DNA of 64,000 nt, from positions 18,124 through 82,123 of the forward strand of contig VXCM01002069.1 in assembly GCA_014773175.1 (NCBI GenBank). Direction: 5' to 3'. The position numbers were made by a program, and so were the translations under genes. The notes below the pieces were generated by a model. The model was not told the origin of the DNA, searched no databases, and worked only from the letters and a program-made list of their open reading frames with translations. Every line of letters begins with the position of its first letter. The stretch's first letter is position 1. Source of the stretch: Lucifuga dentata (taxonomy: Eukaryota; Chordata; Actinopteri; Ophidiiformes; Bythitidae). Positions 17,101-28,495 of this stretch are shown in pieces.

Positions 17101-20100
17101 AGTTAACTATCTATAGCAGTGGTCTCTTCATTCCAGGTCCTCAGGAGCCACAGTGCTGCATATTTTCCATCTCTCCTGGCTCTTGTGATCAAGAGTTGGA
17201 GCCTACCAGATCTTGATTGGCTAAACACACCTGATTTAGCTAATCAGGTGTGGATAAAGCAGGGAAAGGTGGAAAATATGCAGTGCTGTGGGTCCCCAGG
17301 ACCAGGAATGAGAACCACTGGTCTATAGTATAGTGTATAATAACTGTTTGCCATTTGTAAGTGTAAATAATTTCAATAAATTAACTTTTCTGCACAAATG
17401 TACACAAATACTGTGATTAGTATCATTATAACACAATCCAACCAAACAGTCCAACTTTACTTTAGTTAGTATTTATTACTAGCTTTATTTATTTTATTGT
17501 ATTTATTGGCATTCAGCTGTGTTTTTGGTTTACATTTGGCATCATAGGGTCTGGAATGCTTGGAGGTCGGAAGTTGGAATTTTCAACTGGAAAATTCCAC
17601 ATCCCACTTTGACTGTTTTACATTGTCTGCCTACAGAGCCTATTAGAAGACTCTGATAGGATAATATGAATTATGGGGAAGTTTTAATTTTGAAAAGCAA
17701 TTTTCTTGTACCATCCCAAAGAACAGATGTATATCCAATTTGTAGGTGTCAATTTATGGAATAGTTTGGATAATGGACTCAAGCAGAGTACATCTATAAA
17801 TCAATTTAAATAAATACCGTATATTACACAGACTGTATGAAATATATAGTAGTATGGAATAGAAAAAAAATATTCCTGGATCTGTGTTATTGTGTTTCAT
17901 TTTGATAGTGCATGTAGATATGTTTTGATGCAAAATTGTATGTGAATATGGTTGTTTGGAGATGTATCTATATTTATAGGTAAGACTGTGTAAGACTGTG
18001 TGACTGTATATATGTATTTTATTTGTAAATAAGCAACAAGCAGGAAAAGATAAGAGATGAGCTGTACAAATATGTAGCAGGTAGGAGTTAATAAATTATA
18101 CTTCATCTGACTTGTTTTCAGACATCTATTTTTTCAATATCTGCTATTTTGGAATTTGGAAGTTATTAGGAAATTATTATGTGTGTTCATCTAGGATTTT
18201 TTTTTCCTCTCGATTATTTTATGGCATGTCTGAAATAAATCATTAAATTCAAAATCAAATCAACTGTATGTGTGTGAAAAACTGCGGTTTTATTGTAGCA
18301 GCAGCATTACGCTGAAGCTTTTTTGCTGCTCCCCTCATCTGAAGATAGTTAGCGGGTGAACATAGGGAGAATGAACAGGCTGCTCTAGACTTACTGAGTG
18401 TATAAATAAATGCATGGATCCATAAAGACGAGTGATGAAGCCCATAGAACCCCATCAGAGGGTAAAAAGACAGTTGCAATAGGACTTATGCTCAAAACCT
18501 CTCCAGACATCTGTGCCAGTCTCTCACATCCTTTGTTTATTAAAGCTGAGCATAATTTTACCTGCACCATGTCGTTATAACAACCAATGCATTTGTTCCA
18601 AACACTAAAATGACAAAGTAAAAAAAAAACAAATCACTAATCCTGTGGGAAAACAGCCAATGAACAGGTTATGCAAGCAGCTAAATGGATTTATGGATTT
18701 CTGTACTGAAGACATGAGCATGAAGTCTACAGAGAAAATCCAGGTTCTTACGTGAGCACGTTTTCTGGTCTGCATTCAACACATATCCCACTCGACACTT
18801 GCAGACGTGCGAGGTGCCACTGTTGACACAAATGTGCTGGCAGTCGTGTCCGCGGGCACATGGATCTGAACCTGAAAACAGACACTTCCACATCTGACTG
18901 ACTCAGACTCAGCCTTTCGTGGAGCTTTTGATTTTCTACTCGTGCATTTTAGAAAGTCTGGCTCCTCAGCTCATTCACACTGAGCTGAGCAGTGACTTGG
19001 TTATTTAGAACCCCAGATCAGTGGGTGGTGTGTCCACAGCATTATGTGTCTCATTAAGTGATGTCTAGAAGCAGTGTCCAAATCATCTACTGGAGCAGTA
19101 AATTTTGGAATTTTTTTCCCTTTCCTTCCACCCTTTTTTTGTCTGTGTATCAACTCAACATTTGATTTTGTTAGGGGATTTGGCAAGTTAACACAAAAAC
19201 TAAAATATGTTTTTGTGCTTTGGAAAATGGGTGGCAGTAGCATAACATGTAAGTGGATAGTATTTATTGTGCTCAAAAAGGACCATACCACTCATTTTGT
19301 ATGTTTCAGCCTAATATATTCAATTTTCATACACGTAATGTTACTGACAATCATTTCCCAAAGCATACTACTGGAACGGTGAATTAAAAATGTTTTTCCT
19401 ACCTTCCAGAGCACCATTGGTTTCAGTTCATTCTGGTACGCTATTAAAATCAACTTGTTGATACTTGAAACTTTCTTGGGATAGGTAATCCATCAAAATG
19501 AACAAGACCTGTATTCAGGTTTTTTTTTTCGAAGTTACGTAATTTTAGCATTTAAATATAAAGTGCAGAGTGAATGTATGTCTTNGGTTTTTTTTTTCGA
19601 AGTTACGTAATTTTAGCATTTAAATATAAAGTGCAGAGTGAATGTATGTCTTCACTGGGGAATATAGTCCCAAAAGAAGACCTGCATTTATCGAAAAGTG
19701 TTCATGACCATGACTTCATAATTTTGCGCAAGTATTAGCAGAAGAAACATGGATTTTTAAGGTGGATGTATCACTTGAATATTCGATTTTGAAAGATTAA
19801 GAGATTTTGCAAAATATCAGGAAAGCTGAAATATGGTTTTAACCTTTGGGAAATGGTGTTCAGTAACCTAACATGTAGGAAAATTGATATATTAGGCTCA
19901 AACATGCAAAATGGGTGGCATGGTCCTTTAAATAATGTAGTTTTGCTGGGAAAAGAAACAGATTATCATATATCTCTAATTAGACCTTAACCTTTAGATT
20001 CCCAGCTTGAATTTTTTTTTTTCAGATACTAAAACAGCACTTTATTGTGACACTTATCTAAGAAAAAAAAACACTCAAAGATCAAAAAGATTCTTACGTG

Positions 20101-23100
20101 AGCAGGTTTTCTGGTCTATATTCAAGATGTATCCGGCGCGGCACTTGCAGGTATATGACTTGCCATTGTTGACGCAAATGTGCTGGCAGTCATGTCCCTG
20201 AGCACATGGATCCAAACCTAAAAAAGAGACACTCCAGTGTCTGATTGGCTTAAGTTTAGTGGAATCAATATTTATATTATTATTATTATTGTATTAGTAT
20301 GCTTTGGTTAATTGTACGAATTTCTCTGTCTACATAGCATGCAGATTAGCACATAGAATTTGCTTCTTTTTTTTTAGCACTTCAAACTTATAATATACAT
20401 CCTTAATGCTGTATAGATAATCGCTATTCAGTTTCACTTGCTTTTATAATTCAGTCACCATAGTAACTATCTATCTTGNTATAGATAATCGCTATTCAGT
20501 TTCACTTGCTTTTATAATTCAGTCACCATAGTAACTATCTATCTTGATTTCTAACACAGTATTCCATGCAGTTCAGACCATGCAAAGGTACTGCAAGCGT
20601 GTCAAACCAGTTCCATGGAGGTCCAAGAGTCTGCAAGTTTTTAGTCTAACCAAAACCCATTTCCAGCTGAGTTCAATGATTAGCTCCTGCTGTCTGACTG
20701 AGGGTTTCTGATCACTGAAATCAGTCGCTGCGTTGTTTTCGGGCGGACTGAAAGCCTGTTCCCTCTCGGCCCCATGTGGCTTGACACATGCTCTACTGGA
20801 AGAAACATTCCTTCAAAGTCATCGCATGACTTTTCCAGTAGAGATCTCATAAGGGAGGGGAGTTTGATGGTTATCATGCTAATTCAAGGGGAATTGAATC
20901 AGCATGATTAGTAGAATCAGACAATATTTCAACACCACAGAAGAACTTGTTAGCATGAATTGCACAGTTTTTGTTCTTTGTTTAGGTTGTGTCTAAAGTT
21001 GGAAAGATGTAAAAATGTTGAATTTTAATCGGTTTTTCAACCAGACAGGAACTCTAATGTTTGGGAATCACATTTTTCATTTTCAAACTCTTCCAATTCC
21101 CATTTACAATGATCTGAGCTGATGCAAATTCACCATGAGCAAGAAGTAGCTGGGTAAAATTCAGTATGTCAGCAGTTAAATGAAGACGTCTATCACCTTC
21201 CTTTTAATTAGCCGTTTTAAATGGTTTAACACCTCCTTATGTACACATAGTACAATTCGGCAAGTCTGTCAGAACTCTCTGTTATAAAAAACATTCAGTC
21301 TGGAAATTTCCTGTCAAATTGAGCACAAGCTAATGAAGCTTTTGCCTTGCAGGATAAGCAGTCATTAATTTTCAGCCGGAGTTTGCAGAGGCCTAAATGT
21401 GGCCATGGGCAGCGTAATGCCTCTTCAGGTAACTTAGCAAGGCATGAGATGCGAGCAGAGCTGAGAGCTCCCTGCGAAAACTATAGGCAGCATCATGTCG
21501 GGCTTCAACCATTTTAAAGTTTTCAACAAGAATATTTTGTTATGAGTTTGTCTTCTTCTTTAAATCGGTTAGTAGAATACTTTATGGATGTGTTTCATGC
21601 TAATAGGTCTACACTTTATCACCAAAAGTTAGTGAATGACTTTTGGGGGAAATCCAACAAGTGGCAGTAAATCACGTCATCACCTTTGCCCTTGTTTTTA
21701 GGACTAAAGAAGAGGACAACGGGTCTTTAGAATGGAGATGACCCTCTATGGTGCTGCCCATATCATCGCAGGTGAAATATATAAAGACGATGTGACATAC
21801 CAGTATTTCCTCTACGGTCATTTTCCTTATTTACTCGTTTACCGCCATTTCCACCAGCTAGGCCTAGTCCATAATCATCAATTCCACTATCCGTGCTTCC
21901 CTCATCATTCTTACCACATAAGGTTTCCCTAAATTTGGAAATGAGCTTCTCAATGACACCATAGGTCTCCACATAGAAGACATGGTCATCCAGCGGTTGG
22001 CTGGCCATAAGGCGAAGGGACGTCATGTCAGCTCTGTCTACTCCAACGGCGTAGATCTCAATCCCAGATGCCCGGGCAGCCGCTGAAACATCCTCCACGT
22101 TGTCCTGCGGCCTCCCGTCTGTCACTATGATGGCCACTTTGGCAATGTTCTTGGAGCTAAGACGAGCCCCAGACTCCACCGTGAAAGCTTTCTCCATGGC
22201 AGTCTTGATGGCCAAGCCTGTCATGGTCCCCGAGGAGAGGGGCTCAACGCGGGCCAGAGCCTGCTTCATAGAATGTTTATCAAAATAGGTCTTTAGCAAA
22301 AACTCAATCTTCACTGTACTGGCATAATTGACGAGGCCGACTCGCGTTGCCTCTGAGCCGATTTCCAGGCTATGCACCATGTCTTGCAGGAACTCCTTGG
22401 CCTTTTCGAACTCAGCAGGCCGAACGCTTCGGGAGCTGTCTATGATGAAGACCAGATCTATTGGCCGATTTCTGCAGTTTAAACTTGCTGCTGTTAAAAA
22501 AAAAAAAAGAAGAAAGAAAAAGTTTTGAATTACTTTGAATAGTATTTTCTGCTGTTTTTGAATGAAAATACAATGCTGGAGATGTTACTTTTGAGAAAAG
22601 AAATCTTCCATCTACATGCCTACTCTCTCTCTCTCTATCTCTCTTTCTCTCTGTTCTCATTGTCTGCCTCTAACTGGCACCATGAGACATTTTTTTTTTT
22701 AGATAAATTAGAAAGCAGAAGAGAAGCTGTTAGAGATGGTGATATTCTTAAAAAATATTTAAGAAAGAAATGAATAATGAATGATTATCAGCTTTTACAA
22801 TTTATATGACATCTCACATTATTATTATTTTAACATTATTTTAACATTTTGCACGCACGTTTGGAAACTGTTATGAAATCACATGACAACCCAGAAACCA
22901 ACATTTAGTCCAGAAAACTTGTGTTTCAGGGGTGATAGAGAAAAATATTCATACCAAAAGACCAAAGTCAAAGAAATAGAATAAGTTTTGTTGAGTATGT
23001 AGTTTATATGGTATATGACTATTGCATAATCAATATTATTTGCAGCCTCACAAAGACAAACTTACAGTTCCTTAATGAGAAACAAATTTAATGACCTAAA

Positions 23101-26100
23101 AATATATAAAGAAAATTACCCGACAAGACAACCCATCCATAAGTTCAAGTCTGTCTTTTGGGAATTGAATGAGAATGAGCGGAAAGATCAGGCTTGAAAA
23201 TGGAAGATGGAGTGACATAGATGTGTATACATTTATGTACTATATATTTCTATATGTCAATAAATGTAGGATTGTGTGTAGATATGTACAGTATATAAAT
23301 TATGTATATATGTATGTATATAGATATGAATATGTAATGATTCAGTCTGAAGGTTTGGACAGATGTTTATAAATCCAACTGAAGATTGAGTTAAAGGACC
23401 ATACCACCCATTTTGCATGTTTGAGCCTAATATATTGAATTTTCATACATGTTACGTTACTGACAATCATTTCCCAAAGGATAAAACCATATTTCGGCTT
23501 TCCTGACATTTTGCAAAATCTCTTAATCTTTCAAAATCAAATATTCAAGTGATACNATTTTTCGATAAACGCAGGTCTTCTTTTGGGACTATATTCCCCA
23601 GTGGAGACATACTGTACATTCACTCTGCACTTTTTATTGTGCTTGAATGCTAAAATTATGAAACTTAAAAAATAACCTCAATACACGTCTTCTTCGCGAT
23701 GATGGATTACCTATCCCAAGAATGTTTCAAGTATCAACAAGTTGATTTTAATAGCGTACCAGAATGAACTGAAACCAATGGTGGTTTGAAAGGTAGGAAA
23801 AACATTTTTAATTCACCGCTCCAGTAGTATGCTTTGGGAAATAATTGTGAGTAATGTTAAGTGTATGAAAATGGAATATATTAGGTTCAAACATGCAAAA
23901 TGAATGGTCCTTTAAGCTGTGAAATTGCATATCTTTTTTTAAAAATTTTTTTTAATTAGTTTTGTTATTTAAAAAACACAACTTGGAGAAAGGCTTTTTG
24001 TAAAAGAAATTGTCTAAAATCTTTGTGTGTTCAAATATTGCCTTTTCAAAACAAACAAAAAAAAACAAAAAAAAAAAAGAAGAGTGATGGCTGAGATTAA
24101 TACCTGAACTACTTCTGATGGATGTGGAAGAGCCAGTAGAGTCTTTAGAAAGCTGCCAGGATGCAGACGGTGCTGCTTTGTGTTGCGGCTGTGATGGCGG
24201 CTGGCTTTGTATTGGTGTCCGGCGTTGCGAGGACTGATAGCCATAAAACCTGGAATTAGTGCTAATAGCTTTTGCCACAGCAGAGGGAAAGCAGAAGGGA
24301 AAGTATTGTATTAGAGCAGAGGGAGATTTGATTATGCAAACCGTGATTGCATGATGACAGCAATTAAATGATTGTTTGCTTCCATGTGAATGCTACAGCA
24401 GCAACAACAAAAAAAAAAAAAAACAAAAAAGGCTTTTTCTGATGATGTCACAAATACACGTATACTGTATACTTTTCGTAAACCTTGCCAGCTCCAATCT
24501 CCATCTACACAAACTCCTGTTATGTGGAAAAACTGTATCATGAAGTCCCAGAAATATAATTAAGGATGAGTTTTGGAGAAAAGTATATAAAAAGATGCAT
24601 CATTTTGAGTATTTCTATTATTGAATTAATGCTGCTGTTTTTGAATATTTTACACAGTATCAGCATCATATAGCTTCAGTAAAGTGTTAATAAGACTGTA
24701 AGAGTTTAACAGTCTGTACATTCTGTGATGCAACTATTTTGCCATATTTGAATATGTTGGTATGTGTAGCAGGTCCAAAATGAAAATCATTTTTAGTAAG
24801 ATACAGTTGTATTTGGTGTTGAAGCTTTAAATCATCACATTTGCAATCACAATCAGGAATAGGGTGGAGATTTTCATATTCCTGAGACACCGATGGAGAT
24901 ATAATATCAAAATGTTTGTCTTCAGGTAGGATTGCACATTGCACATTTTTTTTTTCCCCATAATGTGGTGAGCTATAATAAATATCTTAAAGAGGTTTTA
25001 CTTTCTTGGATTTTTAAACCGAGCAGATCTCTCTTTTGCTGCCATGTAATCGTTATTTGTAATGCATGCATGAATATTTTGATAATTACTTTGTCAGGGA
25101 AGTATATTGTGCTCATAACTTGCTGTCATAACTTTCATGTTAAAGGACCATACCATCCATTTTGCATGTTTGAGCCTAATATATTAACTTTTCATGCACA
25201 TAAGATTACTGACAATCATTTCCCAGTGGATAAAACCATATTTCAGCTTTCCTGATATTTTGCAAAATCTCTTACTCTTTCAAAATCAAATATTCAAGCA
25301 ATACACCCACCTTAAAAATTGATGTTTCGCCTGCTAGTTACGCAAAATTATGAAGTCACAGGGTTATTTAAATTGTTTGATAAATGCAGGTCTTCTTTTG
25401 GGACTATATTCCCTAGTGGAGACATACATTCACTCCACGCTTTTTATTGAGCTTAAATGCTACAATTACAAAACTTTGAAAAACCTGAATACACCTCTTG
25501 TTCATGATGATGGATTACCTATCCCAAGAACGCTTCAAGTATCAACAAGTTGATTTTAATAGCGTACCAGAATGAACTGAAACCAATGGCGGCCTGGAAG
25601 GTAGGGGGAAAAAAAAGTTTAACTCACCTTTTCAGTAGTATGCTTTAGGAAATGATTGTCAGAAACGTTACGTGTATGAAAATTGAATATATTTGGCTCA
25701 AACATACAAAATAGTAGTATGGTCCTTTAACACAGATTACATGAATGCAAAAGGCTCTTTAAGTCGCGGGTATCACTGTTTGCTTAAACATATCAATGTA
25801 TGAATACAGAAATGCAAAAAAAAATAAAAATAAATTTAAAAAAAAAATAGACTGGTGATTCTGCTAAGTTTAACACATGACAGGCGCATGGAACAGAGCG
25901 TCACTAACTGGATGGATATTAATCTTCATCAAACCGACCTACCTGCAGCTTCTGTTCTGCGTCTCTGCGCCTGATAATTGTTGCCCGCTGGCTGTTCGCG
26001 CAGCTGAAAGTCTCGGTTGGCGTAATCTTCCGGATGGAGCTCTTGAAAAGTTCCATCCGCTGTCAAGACTTCATCAGAGGACTGTTCCATCGATCTGTCT

Positions 26101-26237
26101 TCAATGCTCTGAGCTACCGGCGGAGAACCTCTGGTGAACGGAGAAGTAATTTGGTGGATCCGCCGTGGGGAAGTCCCGAGGGTTCCCGAAGTCAGGATGC
26201 CAAGGTAATACACAAGTCCCCACGTTAATGAAGTCAT
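8350..26237 (-). CDS. matn3: Matrilin-3, with an expanded array of fourteen EGF-like exons
   Basis: Matrilin-3 is a secreted cartilage-matrix adaptor that assembles through a C-terminal coiled-coil. A single vWA domain followed by EGF repeats and a coiled-coil identifies matrilin-3, and the WDR35 neighbour agrees. Coding exons, 5' to 3': leader 25943-26237; Pro/Ser/Thr-rich 24104-24268; vWA 21801-22490; EGF 20098-20217, 18752-18871, 16249-16368, 15924-16052, 15014-15133, 14711-14830, 14368-14487, 13793-13912, 13073-13192, 12740-12859, 12386-12505, 11895-12020, 11438-11557 and 11080-11199; coiled-coil 8625-8726 and 8350-8402. All joins are phase 1. The sum is exactly 3,000 bases (999 residues plus stop), about twice the 486-residue human protein. 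The ATG at 26235-26237 opens a signal peptide ([18 protein letters not shown]). The third EGF exon has a broken donor and may be skipped. Teleosts have two matrilin-3 paralogues; I cannot say which this is. Confidence 0.92.
8403..8624 (-). other. matn3: U12-type AT-AC intron in the matrilin coiled-coil
   Basis: The intron starts with ATATCCTTT (8624-8616), the perfect U12 AT-AC donor. It carries the branch-site match TTCCTTGAC (8422-8414) and ends in AC (8404-8403), 12 nt after the branch A at 8415. The intron is 222 bp and joins phase-1 codon halves without a stop. From memory, the corresponding intron of vertebrate MATN1 is a known AT-AC intron, so this is a conserved minor-spliceosome intron. 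Confidence 0.93.
8625..8726 (-). other. matn3: Matrilin-3 coiled-coil exon with paired cysteines
   Basis: The exon encodes [20 protein letters not shown] followed by [10 protein letters not shown]. The CMC pair just before the coil matches the CAC motif of human matrilin-3, which makes the interchain disulfides. The acceptor is TTCTTTCAG, ending at 8727. Confidence 0.92.
14072..14101. repeat. (TA)n microsatellite
   Basis: About fifteen TA units in the intron between the EGF exons at 14368-14487 and 13793-13912. Confidence 0.9.
15641..15662. repeat. (ATG)n microsatellite
   Basis: Seven ATG/TGA trinucleotide units in a matrilin-3 intron. Confidence 0.85.
15924..16052 (-). other. matn3: Matrilin-3 fourth EGF exon with displaced donor
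   Basis: Where the other modules end TGCTCAC|GTAAG, this one reads TGCTCACGCCTTTTAC and then GTGAGT. The exon is therefore 9 bp longer and adds three residues after the last cysteine while keeping phase 1. Confidence 0.8.
16249..16368 (-). other. matn3: Matrilin-3 third EGF exon with lost splice donor
   Basis: The module is intact in all six cysteines, but its donor reads TTCAC|ATAAG where the siblings have CAC|GTAAG. The +1 G has become A, a CpG transition at 16248. The exon is symmetrical and 120 bp long, so skipping it keeps the frame. A sequencing error is not excluded. Confidence 0.8.
16833..17610. mobile_element. TGCTGCGTTC-family DNA element interrupted by a younger MITE
   Basis: It begins TGCTGCGTTCCAGACAAC and has interior blocks (ACTTGAAGTCGGAGC, GATGTCACTCAACATG) shared in reverse with the element at 52824-53390. 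A second element at 17117-17320 splits it. The right end near 17610 is vague. Confidence 0.6.
17117..17320. mobile_element. hAT-like MITE, nested
   Basis: About 50-bp inverted ends: CAGTGGTCTCTTCATTCC on the left and GGAATGAGAACCACTG on the right. Flanking octamers ATCTATAG and GTCTATAG match at seven of eight positions, as expected for an hAT 8-bp target duplication. Confidence 0.8.
19276..19931 (-). mobile_element. TTAA-ended long-TIR MITE, copy 4
   Basis: Reverse-oriented copy in the intron between the first two EGF exons. It is artificially lengthened: about 66 bp before the N at 19585 is repeated after it (19519-19584 against 19586 onward). TTAA is intact at the right end and decayed at the left. 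Confidence 0.88.
21801..22490 (-). other. matn3: Matrilin-3 von Willebrand A domain exon
   Basis: The 690-bp exon encodes [18 protein letters not shown] and the rest of a full vWA fold. The metal-ion (MIDAS) residues are visible: DSSRS, the threonine in SSGTMTGL, and the aspartate in [10 protein letters not shown] Gly/Asp/Asn-rich linker ([16 protein letters not shown]) leads to the EGF array. The acceptor AACAGCAG offers two AGs, so the exon may start at 22490 or 22487. The donor at 21801 is CTG|GTATGT. Confidence 0.94.
23391..23915 (+). mobile_element. TTAA-ended long-TIR MITE, copy 5
   Basis: Forward copy with TTAA at both ends, in the matrilin-3 intron between the vWA and Pro/Ser/Thr exons. 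The single N at 23556 replaces part of the interior (the block after TTCAAGTGATAC is missing). Confidence 0.9.
24104..24268 (-). other. matn3: Matrilin-3 Pro/Ser/Thr-rich exon, probably alternative
   Basis: An open stretch between the leader and vWA exons is rich in Pro, Gln, Ser and Thr: [20 protein letters not shown], then [13 protein letters not shown]. The donor is TCAG|GTATTAAT at 24104. To keep phase 1 the acceptor must be GGCAAAAG|CTATTAG, giving 165 bp (55 codons). The more typical CCAG at 24250 gives 146 bp and breaks the frame. I recall a Pro- and Ser/Thr-rich segment reported in zebrafish matrilins, which fits. Confidence 0.65.
25140..25730 (+). mobile_element. TTAA-ended long-TIR MITE, copy 6 (reference copy)
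   Basis: Best example of the family: 591 bp with TTAA at both ends. Inverted repeats of about 90 bp start AGGACCATACCATCCATTTT and end with the complement. The interior contains CTTTCAAAATCAAATATTC, GGACTATATTCCCTAGTGG and GATGATGGATTACCTATCCC. The symmetry (TTAA|AGGACC...GGTCCT|TTAA) fits either a TTAA target duplication, as in piggyBac, or a terminus that includes TTAA. No transposase is encoded. It lies in the first matrilin-3 intron. Confidence 0.92.
25943..26237 (-). other. matn3: Matrilin-3 leader exon (signal peptide and N-terminal segment)
   Basis: The ATG at 26235-26237 opens a hydrophobic signal peptide of about 22 residues. A charged, Gln/Arg-rich segment follows and ends [10 protein letters not shown]. 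The donor GCAG|GTAGGT at 25943 leaves phase 1, so it can splice directly to the vWA exon or through the Pro/Ser/Thr exon. Confidence 0.88.
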
Positions 26238-26306
26238 TTTGTGCGCACAGGTGGTTTTCCGTCCGCGTCTGGGTTTTCTTCAGTGCACGCACAACTGGAT
26301 GAAGCC

Positions 26307-26314
26307 TATTTATA
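26307..26314 (-). promoter_or_regulatory. Matrilin-3 TATA box
   Basis: TATAAATA on the minus strand, 70 bp upstream of the ATG. This implies transcription starting near 26280 and a short 5' UTR. Confidence 0.7.
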
Positions 26315-27449
26315 TGTGCTGGGACACGGCCCACGAGGCGTGGGGATCAGAATTCTCCATCCAGACAGCAGGAGGCTCAAGCCAGAAATGTGAAGAAAGC
26401 GCAGGCAGGTCAAGTGCGCAAGTCTGGCCAGTGCTCAAAGACAAGGGAATGCAGGTTTCCTATGATACCTGGAAGTCCTGGATTCAGGCCAGACGTCCAG
26501 GATTTGCAGCATTTGCTTAAGTTTTCAAGTTTAGCTGTATTTATTGATTTAATTATTTCTGGTTTTGAAGTGATCTTTGAAGTTTATAAAGTTATTTGTG
26601 CTTGTGAACCGTTTTTTGTTTTTTGTTTTTTTTGTTTGTTACCTTGCAGTTTCATCCAGAAAATTCCTATATAGTGTCACAGTGTCACACCATATGTATC
26701 CTACATCCTCCATATTTTTAGACTTTATATCCACATTTGTAAAAATAAATTTAAAAAAAAACTGATTCTCTGTATAAAAAAAGAGGAAAAAAACTATATC
26801 TGTGTGAATCCTGTAAAATCCAGGTCTATGGAATCTTTCTGTCAAATCCATGTGCCCTAATAAAATGCATTATTGTAGGACTGAGGATTTCAACCCGATA
26901 TTATGGCTTTGACAGCTCGGTTTTTCCCCATCAAACTGTGTCCTTGTATTACACTGCATGATTGATTGCATAATTGCATAGATTTTACAAGTCCGACCTC
27001 TACTGACTTGTAAAAGCAATTACACATGTCGGTAGGTGGAAAATGATTTGATTGCGTGAACTTGATGTGATTTGACAAGTATCTCCAAAAGAATAATGAT
27101 CATTCTTAGATCATACAGATACACACATAGGTGACAAATTAAAGGAAAAACCAACATTAATTGTCTCAGTAAGGTGTTTCTAAAATACAATCTCTTATCT
27201 GGTGTCTTGATGATGGTGGTGATGTGTGCTGTCTAACACGTTGATCCAAAACCTTCCCTAAATGTTGAGTTGGGTTGACTGCAAATCCCAGTTGGTTTGG
27301 GGTAGTGAGACCCTTGTACCCTGTGAATGAGGGCATTGTCATCCTACAAGAAACAGCTCCCATCAGGATAAAAATGTTTCATACTGTTACTGCAGAATGC
27401 TGCCCTCTCATGGATTGACAGTGTTCTTTGGCAAAAGAGAATGCAGAAT

Positions 27450-28495
27450 AGAAATTGCTACTTTTATTCACCAAAGTGGCATTAAATTGATCAGAAATTA
27501 TACACAATACATTTACAATGTCATAAAATTCTTGTTTTTTTATTTGACATTCTTTTATTTGATATTCATCAAACTTTACATTCATCAAATAATCCTTTAT
27601 TTCAAGTAATTACAGCTTTCCAGACCTTTGACATATGCTTAGAAAACATCAGGCTCTCCTCCAGCATCCACTTATTTGCTCTACATCTCTCATATGTTCT
27701 CCTCCATGATCCAAACTCCTCAAACTTATACTTATTTGTCCATAATGCTCATTTTCAGTCATCCACTGTCCACTGTGTGTGTTCTTATTATTGTCTTGTT
27801 ATTTCCAGTTTCAGGTATGGTTTCTTCTTTGAAGTTTTGACTTTAAGGCCAGCATCCCAGAGTTGTCTTTTCACTGTTGCAGATGACACTGGTATTTGAT
27901 GCGTACTGTTTAAGGACACAGCTAGTTGAAGACCTGCAAAGCCTCTGTTTGTCTTGAGCAGTTGTGTATCTGGGCTGTTCTTTTCATGTCCTGGTTAAAT
28001 CCAGTTTGTCTTTTTTCTGTAGACTAGACACCTTAACTGAAGTCCTCAGTTTCTTGGCAATCTGGAATAAACTTCAATTCAGAAAACAACAATAGTCTGA
28101 CATGTTTCCTGTTTTGTTTTAGCCCATATTTGAACCCAGAATTGAACTTTAGGAATGCCTGTACCTTGTAATCCAAGTAAACACAATTCACCTATAACTG
28201 AACAAAATAACAGGTTTCCGGTGTGGTAACACAATTACAAAAGTGCCTCTAGTAACCATTTAGCATTTAAGCATGATTAAAGATGAGTTAAAAGAGTTTA
28301 ACATTCAGACACTAGAATAGTGGCTGCTGAAAATGGGCTTTGAAGTTATTTCCAGCAGTGATAACCTTTTGCAAAATTATGAATGTCTTGGCTACTTATT
28401 TGAATCAATTTAATGCCACCTTGGTGAATAAAACTATCAATTTCTATCAAAAACATGACAATTTCTGGATGATTTGAAACTTTTGTATGCTAGTG
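27450..28495 (-). mobile_element. Decayed Tc1-like transposon
   Basis: In broken minus-strand frames, transposase-like stretches are readable, such as SSATVKRQLWDAGLKVKTSK and KFEEFGSWRRTYERCRANKW, resembling the Tc1 DNA-binding and catalytic regions. The right end (ATTTCTGGATGATTTGAAAC) and the left interior (TTTTATTCACCAAAGTGGCA) are inverted partners, with the outer left end missing. Stops and frameshifts make it inactive. A second relic of the family is at 62668-63060. Confidence 0.8.

Larger units (their letters stand above)
11080..20217 (-). repeat. matn3: Tandem array of fourteen EGF-like exons
   Basis: Twelve exons are exactly 120 bp, one is 126 bp (11895-12020) and one 129 bp (15924-16052). 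Each encodes one six-cysteine EGF module of the form [11 protein letters not shown], then [17 protein letters not shown]. All are phase 1 at both ends, so any subset can be joined or skipped in frame. Introns within the dense part are about 240-880 bp and share similar sequence next to the exons, which shows growth by exon-plus-intron duplication. The modules at 11080-11199, 11438-11557 and 12386-12505 share [11 protein letters not shown], seen in no other module, and are the youngest set. Confidence 0.93.
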
